Shown in pieces: positions 25,501-34,191 of a stretch of DNA of 64,000 nucleotides. Source of the DNA: Roseithermus sacchariphilus (GTDB lineage: Bacteria > Bacteroidota > Rhodothermia > Rhodothermales > MEBIC09517); the NCBI GenBank assembly GCA_003285105.1, contig CP030158.1:744001-808000 (forward strand), written 5' to 3'. The notes under the pieces are model-generated. The model had not been told where the DNA came from. It was given only the letters and a program-made list of their open reading frames with translations, and did not search any database. Position 1 is the first letter of the stretch. The number at the start of each line of letters is the position of its first letter. The position numbers were made by a program, and so were the translations under genes.

Positions 25501-26106
25501 GAACTGGCCCTGGAAGCCTACGAACAGGAAAAAGAGCGGCTGGACTTCCTCCTCGAACAACAACAGGACCTCGAACGGGCCGAAGCCACCCTCCTCGAAA
25601 CCATCGACGAGATCAACACCACGGCCTCCGAACGCTTCCTGACCACCTTCTCCGCCATCCAGGACCACTTCGCCCGCATCTTCGCCGAGCTGTTCGTGGA
25701 CGACGCTACGGCGTCCCTTCGCCTGGCCGACCCGGAGGACCCGCTCGAATCCCCTATCGACATCACCGCCCGGCCGCGCGGCAAGCGCCCCAGCACCATC
25801 GCCCAGCTCTCCGGCGGAGAAAAAACCCTCACCGCCATCGCGCTGCTCTTCGCCATCTATCTGGTCAAACCCAGCCCCTTCTGTATCCTCGACGAGGTGG
25901 ACGCCCCGCTCGACGACGCCAACGTCGACCGGTTCATGAACCTCATCCGCGCCTTCTCCGATCAGACGCAGTTCATCCTCGTCACCCACAACAAACGGAC
26001 GATGGAGATGGCCGACCGGCTCTACGGCGTCACCATGCAGGAGCAGGGCGTCTCCAAACTCGTGGCCGTGCAGTTCGACGAAGCCGTCGAGATGGCCGGC
26101 GCGTGA
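22552..26106 (+). CDS. smc: Chromosome partition protein SMC
   Basis: Structural maintenance of chromosomes ATPase, 1184 residues, full family length. Starts at MYLSKLELHGFKSFADRT, the canonical N-terminus; the in-frame Met 22 codons upstream is not. Walker A GPNGCGKSNIVDA is at 31-43, with the R-loop region following. Two long coiled coils (about 170-500 and 670-1000) are separated by a hinge near 510-650. The C-terminal head holds the signature LSGGEKTLTAIALL and Walker B FCILDEVDAPLDDANV, plus the D-loop and a switch His (VTHNKRTME). Acts with ScpAB in chromosome compaction; scp genes are not in the window. Confidence 0.98.
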   Translation: MYLSKLELHGFKSFADRTVLHFAPGTTAVVGPNGCGKSNIVDAVRWVIGEQRARVLRSEKMENVIFNGTARRRPLGMAEVQLTIENTRGVLPTEYTEVTIGRRLFRSGESEYLLNGAPCRLKDITDLFMDTGMGAGAYSVIELKMIDEILSENAQDQRRLFEEAAGITRYKLRRRQTLAKLDSTQADLTRLRDLTDEIGKQVRSLKRQADKAARYQEYRTRLRQLELALAQLEYDRLTRRQETLHAEIATLRQQNDTETSRLDEAETRLAALTRELGEREQALAAAQAHLQTHLDALRALEAERQLWQERMETALRERDRTRREAEQDTERRTQLEATLDRLSREISGAEPEVAAAEEALDAARATRDRLQAAADALRERLLSLRQQVQTAEDTRAERRRALDRLTSRLDVQTQERTRLQQELASLQHQAQTLDQQVAEATTRLEATRQAVATAQAALKTAEDARETRQAAVQAAADALRQAERRCDAAAAEVQLLDALVSSYDEFSDAVQFLATTAGWSDHPLRTVADVLACDEAHRLALDAALGDLAACIVVASRAEADAARRLLRDRDRGQATFLVLEHLPDAPPTPPSGDARPLASVVRVVDPACASLPAVLLHDWALVPTLDEARTLAQTVPAGRFVTPDGEWADACGLLHGGSARTAPSPAGGRLGRREQLDAARARLATWEAERSRHAEALASAQAALDAVPFEARRTALQDAERHLAEARQVHARLTYEQETLRRRQQEVQQRLDALAQTLTDAHRQIQTLEADVAAAETDLDARRAERSQADDAFQTAEAESRAAMQRFSEAHVAAVQARNRLDNLRRDRERTQQALHDLDARAHARAEHLDTLAATLTDAEHHLHRLTEQIDAAGDEQATRQRAVDEAHTELQRTKKQIADIDAVLRGLRRNREQQMREENLRAVRLAEVDTRLNDLVANVREDFDLDLSATRIDLEEAFDEDRARAEVTDLRARIRALGAVNELALEAYEQEKERLDFLLEQQQDLERAEATLLETIDEINTTASERFLTTFSAIQDHFARIFAELFVDDATASLRLADPEDPLESPIDITARPRGKRPSTIAQLSGGEKTLTAIALLFAIYLVKPSPFCILDEVDAPLDDANVDRFMNLIRAFSDQTQFILVTHNKRTMEMADRLYGVTMQEQGVSKLVAVQFDEAVEMAGA

Positions 26107-26128
26107 GAACCGGCACTACGCGCACTCC

Positions 26129-26446
26129 TCAGCCGGCCACCAGCTCCGTCTGCTCCGGCAGGTCCGGCGCGTGCGACACGTCCCACACGCCCTGTGCCAC
26201 GAGCCGCCCCACCTCGTGCTTCGGCCATGCCTTGTAGCGCAGCGCGGCCGGATAGGACACGTAGGCCCCGCCCTCGGTCAGCCACTCCAGATACAGGTGT
26301 ACCGAATCCTCGAACAGCACGCCCAGCGTGCACCCCTTGCCGCACAGGTAGTACTTGTAGCACGTGCCGGGGCAGATCCGCTCGCTCGGCTCGAAACCCG
26401 CCGGGCCATCCTTCCAGAAATCAGGTACCGGGCTCATGGGCGCCAT
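26129..26446 (-). CDS. Small cysteine-cluster protein, unknown function
   Basis: A 105-residue protein, or 102 from the second Met at 26437. Not recognised. Four Cys are packed as C-x3-C-x5-C-x3-C (ICPGTCYKYYLCGKGC, about 24-39), which could bind a metal or an Fe-S cluster. The rest is mixed alpha/beta without TM segments or a signal. It is convergent with smc and preceded by an AT-rich palindrome (26464-26482), suggesting dedicated regulation. Codon use is GC-rich like its neighbours. The conserved-looking Cys spacing argues it is real. Confidence 0.65.
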   Translation of the reverse strand: MAPMSPVPDFWKDGPAGFEPSERICPGTCYKYYLCGKGCTLGVLFEDSVHLYLEWLTEGGAYVSYPAALRYKAWPKHEVGRLVAQGVWDVSHAPDLPEQTELVAG

Positions 26447-26463
26447 GAAATCAGCAACATAGA

Positions 26464-26482
26464 TTTAGAACGGATCTAAATT
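26464..26482. promoter_or_regulatory. Palindromic operator candidate
   Basis: Perfect inverted repeat ATTTAGA-ACGGA-TCTAAAT located 18 bp upstream of the Cys-cluster gene start, overlapping where its promoter should be. In a genome this GC-rich such an AT palindrome is notable. The binding protein is unknown. Confidence 0.55.
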
Positions 26483-26775
26483 ACCTTCCTTCCCGGAGCC
26501 GACACAAGCCCGGCGGATGAAAAAGCCGTCAAGCCATCCGGGGCTACGCCACGAAACGGCCGTTTCCGGCCCCCGAAAGGCCTGCGTCCACTGGACGACC
26601 CGACCACCGGGACAATCCATCCCACGGCGCTGCATCGCGACAAATCGCCACCATATGCTTATCTGGATTGATTACAAATTTATACGTTCAAGAACCCATC
26701 TATTTCTAGCCTCGTAAAAGCAGGCGACAGGTTAAAACGAGTGATTCCATCCGACCCCAACAGACTCCTGGAGCC
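26483..26775. other. Intergenic region with AT-rich island
   Basis: No gene found. Bases about 26640-26760 are markedly AT-rich (for example TTGATTACAAATTTATACG) against GC-rich surroundings, and probably carry the promoter of the next small gene. Confidence 0.5.
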
Positions 26776-26994
26776 ATGACTTACGAGATTCAATCCCAGT
26801 GCCTGGCCTGCGCCCATCTGAACCGCGAGGCCGAACAACCGACCTGTGCGGCATTCGAGGAGGGCATCCCTGCCGAGATCTGGACCAACCGGCACGACCA
26901 TCACCAGCCGTACCCGGGTGACAACGGCATCCGCTTCGAGTTGATGCCGCTGGAACAGGCCGAACCCTCCCGGACGAAAGCCTCCGTATCCTGA
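26776..26994 (+). CDS. Small conserved Cys protein, unknown function
   Basis: A 72-residue cytosolic protein. It opens with a C-x2-C motif (QCLACAHLNRE), has a third Cys at CAAF, then the pattern GIPAEIW...DHHQPYPGDNGIRFE. I recognise this C..C / C.AFP.GIP / DH..PYPGD.GIRFE pattern as recurring in small bacterial hypothetical proteins, but no function is known to me. The third Cys and the His residues could complete a metal site. Preceded by an AT-rich leader, followed by a strong terminator. Confidence 0.75.
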   Translation: MTYEIQSQCLACAHLNREAEQPTCAAFEEGIPAEIWTNRHDHHQPYPGDNGIRFELMPLEQAEPSRTKASVS

Positions 26995-27030
26995 ACCCGG
27001 ACTGATTCGCCCAAGGAACGAGAAAATGGA

Positions 27031-27067
27031 AAAGGCCGGCGCCTCTACGGAGGCGTCGGCCTTTTTT
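27031..27067. terminator. Bidirectional intrinsic terminator
   Basis: Fifteen-bp stem with one G-T pair (27031-27045 with 27050-27064), TACG tetraloop and a run of T. Serves the small Cys gene and probably also the convergent FKBP gene. Confidence 0.9.
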
Positions 27068-27115
27068 TGCGTGTCCACCGGCCCGTACCGCCGGGCCGGT
27101 CGGGCCGTCGCTCGG

Positions 27116-27544
27116 TCAGTCGACCGACACGACCTCGATGTCGAAGATGAGGGTCTGACCCGCGAGCGGGTGGTTGGCGTCGATCGTCACGGTTTCGTCG
27201 GTGACCTCCGTGATGATGGCCGGGATCGTCTGGCCGCCCTGCAGGTGGACCTGAAGCTGCTGCCCCACGGCCGGCTCGGTACCGCCGCTGATCTGATGGC
27301 GTGGGACTTCGACCACCATGTTCGGGTTGCGCTCGCCATAGGCCTGTTCGGGCTCGATCGACTGCGTCGTCGACCCACCGACGTCCAGGCCCACGACGGC
27401 CTCCTCGAAGCCAGGAATCACCTGGCCGGCCCCGACCTCGAAGGTCAGCGGTTCGCGATCCCGGGAGGAGTCGAAGACGGTGCCGTCTTCGAGGCGCCCC
27501 GTGTAGTGGACCGACACCCGGTCGCCTTGTTTGACTTGTGCCAC
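27116..27544 (-). CDS. FKBP-type peptidyl-prolyl isomerase, SlyD-like
   Basis: A 142-residue prolyl isomerase/chaperone starting at a GTG (rc of 27542-27544). FKBP core: VSVHYTGRLEDGTVFDSS, EVGAGQVIPGFEEAVVGLDVG, then an IF (insert-in-flap) domain about 70-120, and return to the core with HPLAGQTLIFDIEVV. This split arrangement is typical of SlyD/FkpB-class proteins. The His-rich metal-binding tail of E. coli SlyD is absent. No signal peptide, so cytosolic. Confidence 0.95.
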   Translation of the reverse strand: MAQVKQGDRVSVHYTGRLEDGTVFDSSRDREPLTFEVGAGQVIPGFEEAVVGLDVGGSTTQSIEPEQAYGERNPNMVVEVPRHQISGGTEPAVGQQLQVHLQGGQTIPAIITEVTDETVTIDANHPLAGQTLIFDIEVVSVD

Positions 27545-27608
27545 AGTGTTCTCTCGTCGGATAGTGAGATGGTCGTGAAGGATGCGTACTCTGCAACGGA
27601 AGCGATGT

Positions 27609-28115
27609 TCAATCGGGGTCCGGCGGGTCCGGGGCTTCCTCTTCGCGATAGCGCACGAAGCCGGCTCGCTCGTAGAGGTGCAGCGCCCGCGGGTGGTCGA
27701 GCGTACAGGTATGTACCCAGACGCGGGCGGGCTGGTACTGCCAGGCTGCGCGGACGGCCCAGTCGAGGAAGAACCCGCCCAGGCCCTGCCCGATGAACTC
27801 CGGGATCAGACCGAAGTAGGCGAGTTGCACATCCGGCGGCCTCCGGCGGTCGAACTCGGCATAGCCGGCCGGGGTGCCGTGGTGGTACAGGACGTGCACG
27901 GCCACGGCGGGGTCCTGCACGATGGCGGCCAGGTCGGCGTCGCTGAGGCGGTTGCGCTCGTACCATCGCCACGGCGCCCCCACGGCGTTGTACAGGTATC
28001 GGTAAAACCCGACCGTCGGCCGCTCGGCTTCCATCACGAGCGTACCGGGCGGCGCCGGACGGGGCGCTCCGGACGGGGGTTCGAGCATCTCCAGGTAGGT
28101 GATGAGGACGGACAT
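27609..28115 (-). CDS. GNAT family N-acetyltransferase
   Basis: A 168-residue acetyl-CoA-dependent acetyltransferase. The acetyl-CoA loop is in AYFGLIPEFIGQGLGGFFLD (motif A; Q/GxGxG/A-like GQGLGG), followed by motif B with HPRALHLYERAGFVRY. The substrate is unknown. The tail is rich in Pro/Asp (APDPPDPD). Upstream FKBP and downstream RidA genes are on the same strand but separated by 60-100 bp. Confidence 0.9.
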   Translation of the reverse strand: MSVLITYLEMLEPPSGAPRPAPPGTLVMEAERPTVGFYRYLYNAVGAPWRWYERNRLSDADLAAIVQDPAVAVHVLYHHGTPAGYAEFDRRRPPDVQLAYFGLIPEFIGQGLGGFFLDWAVRAAWQYQPARVWVHTCTLDHPRALHLYERAGFVRYREEEAPDPPDPD

Positions 28116-28210
28116 CTGGACGGCGGTCTGTGTTGATGTGTTGACATGAAGGATGTCGGGCGGTTATGGGATCCCTGCGACCGTTGCCCCGGGTCATCCG
28201 ACGCCCCTGA

Positions 28211-28597
28211 TCATTCGACGTAGGCATCGGCCTCGATCTCGACGAGCAGGCGGGGGTCGATAAGCCGGCGGACTTCGACCATGCTGGTCGCCGGCCGGAT
28301 CGCGCCGAAGGCAGCCCCGTGCGCCCGCCCGACGGCTTCCCAGTGGTCGATGTCGGTCACGTAGATCCGGGTGCGGACGACGTGCTCCAGCGTGGCCCCG
28401 GCGGCCTCCAGCGCCGCCCGGATGTTGGCGATGGCCTGCACGGTTTGCGCACCCGGGTCGCCCTCCCCCACGATCTGCCCCTCGGCCGTGGTTGCCGTCG
28501 TACCGGAGACGTGCACGTAGGGCCCGACCCGAACGGCCCGGGCATACCCGACGATGGGTTCCCAGCGGGTTCCGGTGGAGATGATCTGGCGTTCCAT
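28211..28597 (-). CDS. RidA/YjgF family enamine/imine deaminase-like protein
   Basis: A 128-residue trimeric RidA family member. Start [20 protein letters not shown] at 28597; the longer in-frame extension to 28954 overlaps pyrD and is a shadow. Family motifs: VHVSGTT, A-x-Q-N-I-like [13 protein letters not shown], and [14 protein letters not shown] with the conserved Arg that binds substrate carboxylate; the C-terminal part [19 protein letters not shown] fits. Closest to the RidA-like subgroup whose members act on varied substrates. Confidence 0.92.
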   Translation of the reverse strand: MERQIISTGTRWEPIVGYARAVRVGPYVHVSGTTATTAEGQIVGEGDPGAQTVQAIANIRAALEAAGATLEHVVRTRIYVTDIDHWEAVGRAHGAAFGAIRPATSMVEVRRLIDPRLLVEIEADAYVE

Positions 28598-28822
28598 GGG
28601 CTGCAGCCGGTGTGTGACAGCAACGGGACGAGCCCGGCCGGCGGTCGGTCTTCGTCGCGCGGTCTTCGCAGCCAGGCCCCCCAACATACGCAACGGCGGC
28701 GACGGCGGCGCCCCTGCGGGGGCGGGTTCCGCCGGATTTCGCGCGAGCGGCGTGCAGCACACGTCCTGGTTGCGTAGTTTCGGCCGTCCTCGCCCCCTCT
28801 CGTTCCTCGGTGCCCGTTTCTG

Positions 28823-29935
28823 ATGTACGCGTACGTGCGGCGGCTCCTGTTCGGCCTCGATCCCGAGCGCGCCCATCATCTGGGGCTGGGTGCGGCACGG
28901 CTGGCGCAGGCCGTCACCCCGGCGCTCGTCGACCCGCTGTTCGAATACGAGCACGCCCGGCTACGGCAGACCGTCTGGGGGCTGGACCTGCCCAACCCCG
29001 TCGGGCTGGCGGCCGGGTTCGACAAGAACGCCCGGCTGATTCCGTTCTGGAAGCACGTCGGCTTCGGCTTCGCCGAGGTCGGCTCGGTCAGCGCGCGGCG
29101 GTCGAAGGGCAACCCCCGGCCCCGGGCGTTCCGGCTGCCCGAGGACCGCGCCCTGATCAACCGGATGGGTCTGAACAACGACGGCGCCGAACGCATCGCG
29201 CGGCGGCTGCGCAAGGTGGTCGGTGCCAACGGCGCCAAGAGCCCGCTTCCGCTCGGCATCAACCTGGCCAAGACGCACGACCCGGCCATCATGGGCGAGG
29301 CGGCCGTGGAGGACTTCCGCCAGAGCTTTCGGCTGCTCGCCCCGATGGCCGGCTACATCGCGCTGAACATCTCCTGCCCCAACACGGCCGAGGGCAAGAC
29401 CTTCGAAGATCCCGACGCGCTCGACGCGCTGCTGGCAGCCCTCTTCGCCGAGCGCAAGGCGATGGGGTTGCTCGTACCGATCCTGCTCAAGCTGAGCCCT
29501 CCCGAGACGGAGAAGGTCGTCTACGACAGCCGGGTGGAGGAGATCGTCGCGATCGGCCGGGCGCACGGGGTCCACGGGTACATTGCCACCAACACCGCCT
29601 CGGACCGGCAGGGCCTGCGCACCGATGCGGCGCGGCTGAAGGCCATCGGCCCCGGGGGCCTGAGCGGGGCTCCGCTGGCTCCCCGCGCCACCCGGCTCCT
29701 CCGCTACCTCTATCGCCTCACCGAGGGGCGGGTGCCCCTCATCGGCGTGGGCGGCATCGCCTCGGCGCAGGACGCCTACGAGCGCCTGCGGTCCGGCGCC
29801 ACGCTGGTGCAACTCTACACCGGCCTCGTCTACGAAGGACCGGGGCTCGTCAAACGCATCAAGGAAGGCCTCGTCCGCCTGCTGGAGCAGGACGGGTACG
29901 GCGCGGTCCGGGACATCATCGGCCTCGACGCCTGA
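28823..29935 (+). CDS. pyrD: Dihydroorotate dehydrogenase (quinone), class 2
   Basis: Oxidises dihydroorotate to orotate in pyrimidine synthesis, passing electrons to quinone at the inner membrane. At 370 residues it has class 2 length, with the N-terminal amphipathic helix region ([15 protein letters not shown]) that tethers it. FMN site residues in [16 protein letters not shown], the NRMGLNNDG loop, the catalytic Ser of [10 protein letters not shown] and the C-terminal [12 protein letters not shown] / [15 protein letters not shown] are all present. Monocistronic here. No clear Shine-Dalgarno. Confidence 0.97.
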   Translation: MYAYVRRLLFGLDPERAHHLGLGAARLAQAVTPALVDPLFEYEHARLRQTVWGLDLPNPVGLAAGFDKNARLIPFWKHVGFGFAEVGSVSARRSKGNPRPRAFRLPEDRALINRMGLNNDGAERIARRLRKVVGANGAKSPLPLGINLAKTHDPAIMGEAAVEDFRQSFRLLAPMAGYIALNISCPNTAEGKTFEDPDALDALLAALFAERKAMGLLVPILLKLSPPETEKVVYDSRVEEIVAIGRAHGVHGYIATNTASDRQGLRTDAARLKAIGPGGLSGAPLAPRATRLLRYLYRLTEGRVPLIGVGGIASAQDAYERLRSGATLVQLYTGLVYEGPGLVKRIKEGLVRLLEQDGYGAVRDIIGLDA

Positions 29936-30124
29936 CCTCCGGGCCAGCCATCGGAATCGACCGCCGGGACCGCGCCCCCGGAACCGCTTTTTCCCGCCTC
30001 ACCGGCCATCCGGTGAAGGCCGTCGTCCGCACCCGGAGCCCCCCGGCGCGATTGCCTTTCCCTCACCCTGCGTGTAGATTGCCTTCGTTTGCCCATCCGG
30101 GCGCGCCCACCAGAGATCCTCGCC

Positions 30125-32014
30125 ATGGCTGCCATCGTCGACTTCGATACCATCCCGCAGATGTTCAACCGGCTGCACGCGCTGTATGCCGGGCAGGGAC
30201 GCACCGTGCTGCGCTACAAAGACCGCCATACCAAGACGTGGGTGGACATCGACTGGGACGAGTTGCAGCGGCAGGTACACGCGTTTGCCGGCTACCTGCA
30301 CCGGCAGGGCGTCCGCCCCGGCGACCGCGTGGCCATCCTCTCCGAGAACCGACCGGAGTGGGCCGTGACGGACCTGGCCACGCAGCTGCTGGGCGCCGTC
30401 AACGTCGCCCTCTACACGACGCTGCCTGCCTCGCAGGTGGAGTACATCCTCAAGGATGCCGGGGCCAAGCTGTTCGTCACCTCCACCAGCATCCAGTTGC
30501 GCAAGGCCGAGGCCGTCTTCGAGGCCTGCCCGGACCTGGTCGAGGTCGTCACGATGAGTGAGTTGCGGGGCGATCACCCGGCCTACGTGCGCCCCTGGGA
30601 GGCGGCGATGGACGAGGGCGCCGCCTACTGGGCCGAGCACGAAGCCGAGCTGCGCCCCCTGGCCGATGCCGTGCAGCCGGACGACCTCTCGGCGCTCATC
30701 TACACCAGCGGCACCACCGGCAAGCCGAAGGGCGTGATGCTGACGCACCGGAACTTCTGCTCCAACGCCCAGGCCTCCCTGAAGCACATTCCCTTCGGGC
30801 CGGAGGATCACCACCTTTCCTTCCTGCCGCTGTGCCACTCCTTCGAGCGCACGGCCGGCTACACCTGCGTCCTGGCCTGCGGCGCCACGATCAGCTACGC
30901 CGAAAGCATCGAAGCCGTCAGCAAGAACCTGACGGAGGTGCGCCCGACGGTCATGATCTCCGTGCCGCGCCTGTTCGAGCGGATCTACAACCTCATCGTC
31001 AAGTCCGTCGACGAAGGCCCCGCCGTCAAGAAGCGCATCTTCGAGTGGGCGGTGAGCACGGGCAGGAAGGTGGCCGAGCGCCGCCGCAACGGCGCCGGCG
31101 TGGGTCCGATCCTGAGCGCACAGCGCGCCCTGGCCCACCGGCTCGTCTTCGCCCAGTTGCACGAGAAGCTGGGCGGCAACCTCCGCTTCGCCGTCTCCGG
31201 CGGCGCGGCCCTGCCCCGAGCCATCGGCGAGTTCTTCGAAGCCGCCGGCATCACCATCGTCGAAGGCTACGGCCTCACCGAGACGGCCCCGGTGCTGGCG
31301 GCCAACCCCGTCGACGCACCGCGCTACGGCACCGTGGGCCACGTCATCCCCGGCGTCACCGTCGGCATCCAGCGCGTCAGCGACGGCGTGCTCCTCGGCC
31401 AACTCTGCGGCGACGACTACCCCTCCGACCTGACCACCGACGAGGGCGAGATCGTTGCCCGGGGGCCGAACATCATGAAGGGCTACTGGAACAACGAGAC
31501 GGCCACGAAGGAAGCCATCGACGCCGACGGCTGGTATCATACGGGAGACATCGGCCGGTTCGACCGGGGCTACCTGATGATCACCGACCGCCTCAAGCAC
31601 ATGATCGTCTCGAAGGGCGGCAAGAACATCTACCCCGGCCCGATCGAGGACCTGTTCAAGACCGTTCCCTGGATCGACCAGATCATGGTCGTCGGCGAAG
31701 GCCGGGAGTACCTGACGGCGCTCGTGGTGCCCTCGTTCGAGGCGCTGCATCGCTATGCCGGAGAGCAGGGCATCGACTACACGGACGACGCTGACCTGCT
31801 GACGAAAGAGCCGATCCGGCAGTTGTTCGCCAACGAGTTCCGCACCTACTCGCGCACGGCCGCCTCGCACGAGAAGGTTCGCGACTTCCGCCTCATCCCC
31901 GAGCCGTTCACCGTCGAAAACGGCATGCTGACACCCACGCTGAAGCTCCGGCGCCGGGTCATCGAAATCGAATACGCGGACCTCATCAACGAGATGTACG
32001 AGGACGTGGTGTGA
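30125..32014 (+). CDS. Long-chain fatty acid-CoA ligase (AMP-forming)
   Basis: Activates fatty acids to acyl-CoA through an acyl-AMP. A 629-residue protein starting MAAIVDFDTIPQ at 30125. Core motifs: P-loop YTSGTTGKPKGVMLTH, adenine-binding GYGLTETAP, YHTGDIG and the hinge region DRLKHMIVSKGGKNIYPGP. The long form, with insertion around IVKSVDEGPAVKKRIFEWA, matches the FadD15/long-chain (eukaryote-like) branch of Bacteroidota and actinobacteria. Cytosolic, peripheral membrane. Separate from pyrD by about 190 bp. Confidence 0.95.
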   Translation: MAAIVDFDTIPQMFNRLHALYAGQGRTVLRYKDRHTKTWVDIDWDELQRQVHAFAGYLHRQGVRPGDRVAILSENRPEWAVTDLATQLLGAVNVALYTTLPASQVEYILKDAGAKLFVTSTSIQLRKAEAVFEACPDLVEVVTMSELRGDHPAYVRPWEAAMDEGAAYWAEHEAELRPLADAVQPDDLSALIYTSGTTGKPKGVMLTHRNFCSNAQASLKHIPFGPEDHHLSFLPLCHSFERTAGYTCVLACGATISYAESIEAVSKNLTEVRPTVMISVPRLFERIYNLIVKSVDEGPAVKKRIFEWAVSTGRKVAERRRNGAGVGPILSAQRALAHRLVFAQLHEKLGGNLRFAVSGGAALPRAIGEFFEAAGITIVEGYGLTETAPVLAANPVDAPRYGTVGHVIPGVTVGIQRVSDGVLLGQLCGDDYPSDLTTDEGEIVARGPNIMKGYWNNETATKEAIDADGWYHTGDIGRFDRGYLMITDRLKHMIVSKGGKNIYPGPIEDLFKTVPWIDQIMVVGEGREYLTALVVPSFEALHRYAGEQGIDYTDDADLLTKEPIRQLFANEFRTYSRTAASHEKVRDFRLIPEPFTVENGMLTPTLKLRRRVIEIEYADLINEMYEDVV

Positions 32015-32134
32015 GGCCGCACGTCGGTCTTCGTGACACCTGGATGCGCGCGCAATGTGGATAAAGCTTAAAGGTTGCCGGGAAACTGGATCTCTGGGCG
32101 GGCCCTGCCGTATATTCGGATTCCCGGGAAACAT

Positions 32135-32208
<74 letters not shown>

Positions 32209-32221
32209 CAGGGATCTGCCG

Positions 32222-32260
32222 AAAGAGGCCTTCGTGGAGACGCGAAGGCCTCTTTTTCTT
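32222..32260 (+). terminator. Intrinsic terminator of tRNA-Pro
   Basis: Thirteen-bp stem (32222-32234 with 32243-32255), 8-nt loop, T-rich tail TTTTTCTT. Confidence 0.9.
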
Positions 32261-32429
32261 TATCATCGGCCTGTTCCGTCCCCAGCATGGGAACGGCCCG
32301 TCGCTGCGCAGCACGCGCCCGCCGGGCACCCCGGACCGGCCGTAGCCCTCGCGGTCCCACCGCCTCCCTGCGCGAGTGCGCTCCCCGGCTTATCTTTCCC
32401 GATCCCTCTTCACCCGACCTCTGCACCGC

Positions 32430-34073
32430 ATGAAGACTCTCCCCCTCTTCCTCCTCCTTCTCGGCGTCTGGCTGCTCAGCGCCTGCGCCGGCTCTGCTCC
32501 GTCGAACCCGGTCGTCACCGTCAAAAACGGGGCGCTGCAGGGCCTCACCGACTCCACCGGGATCCATGCCTTCAAAGGCATCCCCTTCGCGGCACCGCCC
32601 GTCGGCGATCTCCGGTGGAAGCCGCCGCAGCCGGCGGCCGACTGGGAGGGCGTCCGGCCGGCCCAGGCCTTCAGCCCGGCCTGTATGCAGGCCCCCGTCT
32701 TCGGGGACATGATGTTCCGCGGCAACGGCACGAGCGAAGACTGCCTCTACCTCAACGTCTGGACGCCCGACCCCTCGCCCGAGGCCCGGCTGCCCGTGCT
32801 GGTCTACTTCTACGGCGGGGGCTTCGTGGCCGGCGCCGGCGATGAAGCCCGCTACGACGGGGCCAGCATGGCCCGCAAGGGGATCGTGACGGTCACGCTC
32901 AACTACCGGCTCGGCGTCTTCGGCTTCCTGGCTCACCCCGAACTGACGGCGGAGTCGCCGCAGGGCGCCTCGGGCAACTACGGGCTGCTGGACCAGACGG
33001 CGGCGCTGCGCTGGGTGCGGGACAACATCGCCGCTTTCGGCGGGGACCCGGACCGCGTGACGATCGCCGGGGAGTCGGCCGGGTCGATCTCGGCGAGCGC
33101 CCAGATGGTCACCCCGCTGGCCCGGGGCCTGTTTGCCGGCGTCATCGGCGAGAGCGGCTCGATCCTCGGAGCGCTCCCGCCTCGCCCCCTCGCCGAGAAC
33201 GAGGCACGCGGAGCCCGCTTCGCCGAAGCGGTCGGCGCCGCCTCGCTGGCCGACCTCCGCGCCCTGCCGGCCGACTCGGTGCTGGCCGCCGCGTCGACCC
33301 CGGAGATGCTCTGGGCCTTCCCCCCGACGCTCGACGGCTACTTCTTCCCGAAAGAGCCCATCGAGGTCTTCACCGCCGGCGAACAGGCTCAGGTCCCGCT
33401 GCTGGTGGGCTGGAACTCGGAGGAGATGACCTACCTCGCCCTCCTGGGGCCGAACGAGCCGACGCCGGAGAACTACGCCCGCGTCGTGCGCGAGCTCTAC
33501 GGCGATCAGGCTGACGAGGTGCTCCGGCTCTACCCGGCTTCCACGAACGAGGAGGTCATCCAGGCGGCGACCGACCTGGCGGGGGATCGCTTCATCGGCT
33601 TCAGCACGTGGCGGTGGTTCGAGTGGCACCGACGGACCGGCAACGCGCCCGTGTACCTCTACTACTACGAACACCCGCGGCCGCCCCTCCGGGAGGAGGG
33701 AGCCACGGAAGGCCTGGCCGGCGGCGTGGTTCGGGGGGATGACGCGCAGGCGGCTCGCCCCCCGCGCCCCCGCGGCGCCGTCCACGCCGCCGAGATCGAG
33801 TACGCGCTGGGCAACCTGGACACCAATCCCATCTATGCCTGGACGGAGGACGACTACCGCGTCTCGGAGGTGATGCAGGCCTACTTCGCTCACTTCATCA
33901 AGAACGGAGACCCGAACGGCCCGAACCTCCCGGAATGGCCGGCGGCTTCGAACGACCCGGACGCGCCGTACCTGGTGATGCGGCTGAGCGTGGAACCCCG
34001 GGCCGAGCCGGAGTGGCGACGCGCCCGCTACCTGTTCCACGAGCGGCTGGCGTCTTCCCCGGCCGGCCGGTGA
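32430..34073 (+). CDS. Type B carboxylesterase lipoprotein
   Basis: Secreted lipoprotein of 547 residues (signal MKTLPLFLLLLGVWLLSAC with lipobox LSAC), alpha/beta-hydrolase of the carboxylesterase/para-nitrobenzyl esterase family. Oxyanion-hole region YFYGGGFVAGAG, nucleophile Ser in IAGESAGSIS, acid Glu near GWNSEEMT, and His in GAVHAAEIEYALGN complete the triad. The early phrase GIPFAAPPVGDLRWKPPQPA is typical. Anchored to a membrane, likely hydrolysing ester substrates outside the cytosol. Alone, closed by a strong terminator. Confidence 0.94.
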   Translation: MKTLPLFLLLLGVWLLSACAGSAPSNPVVTVKNGALQGLTDSTGIHAFKGIPFAAPPVGDLRWKPPQPAADWEGVRPAQAFSPACMQAPVFGDMMFRGNGTSEDCLYLNVWTPDPSPEARLPVLVYFYGGGFVAGAGDEARYDGASMARKGIVTVTLNYRLGVFGFLAHPELTAESPQGASGNYGLLDQTAALRWVRDNIAAFGGDPDRVTIAGESAGSISASAQMVTPLARGLFAGVIGESGSILGALPPRPLAENEARGARFAEAVGAASLADLRALPADSVLAAASTPEMLWAFPPTLDGYFFPKEPIEVFTAGEQAQVPLLVGWNSEEMTYLALLGPNEPTPENYARVVRELYGDQADEVLRLYPASTNEEVIQAATDLAGDRFIGFSTWRWFEWHRRTGNAPVYLYYYEHPRPPLREEGATEGLAGGVVRGDDAQAARPPRPRGAVHAAEIEYALGNLDTNPIYAWTEDDYRVSEVMQAYFAHFIKNGDPNGPNLPEWPAASNDPDAPYLVMRLSVEPRAEPEWRRARYLFHERLASSPAGR

Positions 34074-34129
34074 ACCGGGATCGCTTCGACCTGGCCTGAT
34101 CCGGCCGACGACCCGGCGTCTGCATCTCA

Positions 34130-34166
34130 GGGCGGCGTTCTCCTCATGGGGACGCCGCCCTTTTTT
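34130..34166 (+). terminator. Intrinsic terminator between esterase and GH130 genes
   Basis: GGGCGGCGT/ACGCCGCCC stem (34130-34138 with 34152-34160) and TTTTTT. It also marks the 3' end of the convergent minus-strand sugar operon. Confidence 0.88.
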
Positions 34167-34191
34167 GCACCGGCCCGGGCACCGGCCGGAC

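Noticed and set aside
22522-25989. 1155-codon antisense frame opposite smc
   Set aside because: Mirror of the coiled-coil codon pattern; smc is certain.
28598-28954. N-terminal extension of RidA to 247 residues
   Set aside because: Overlaps the pyrD start on the other strand and lacks family similarity; RidA proteins are about 128 residues.
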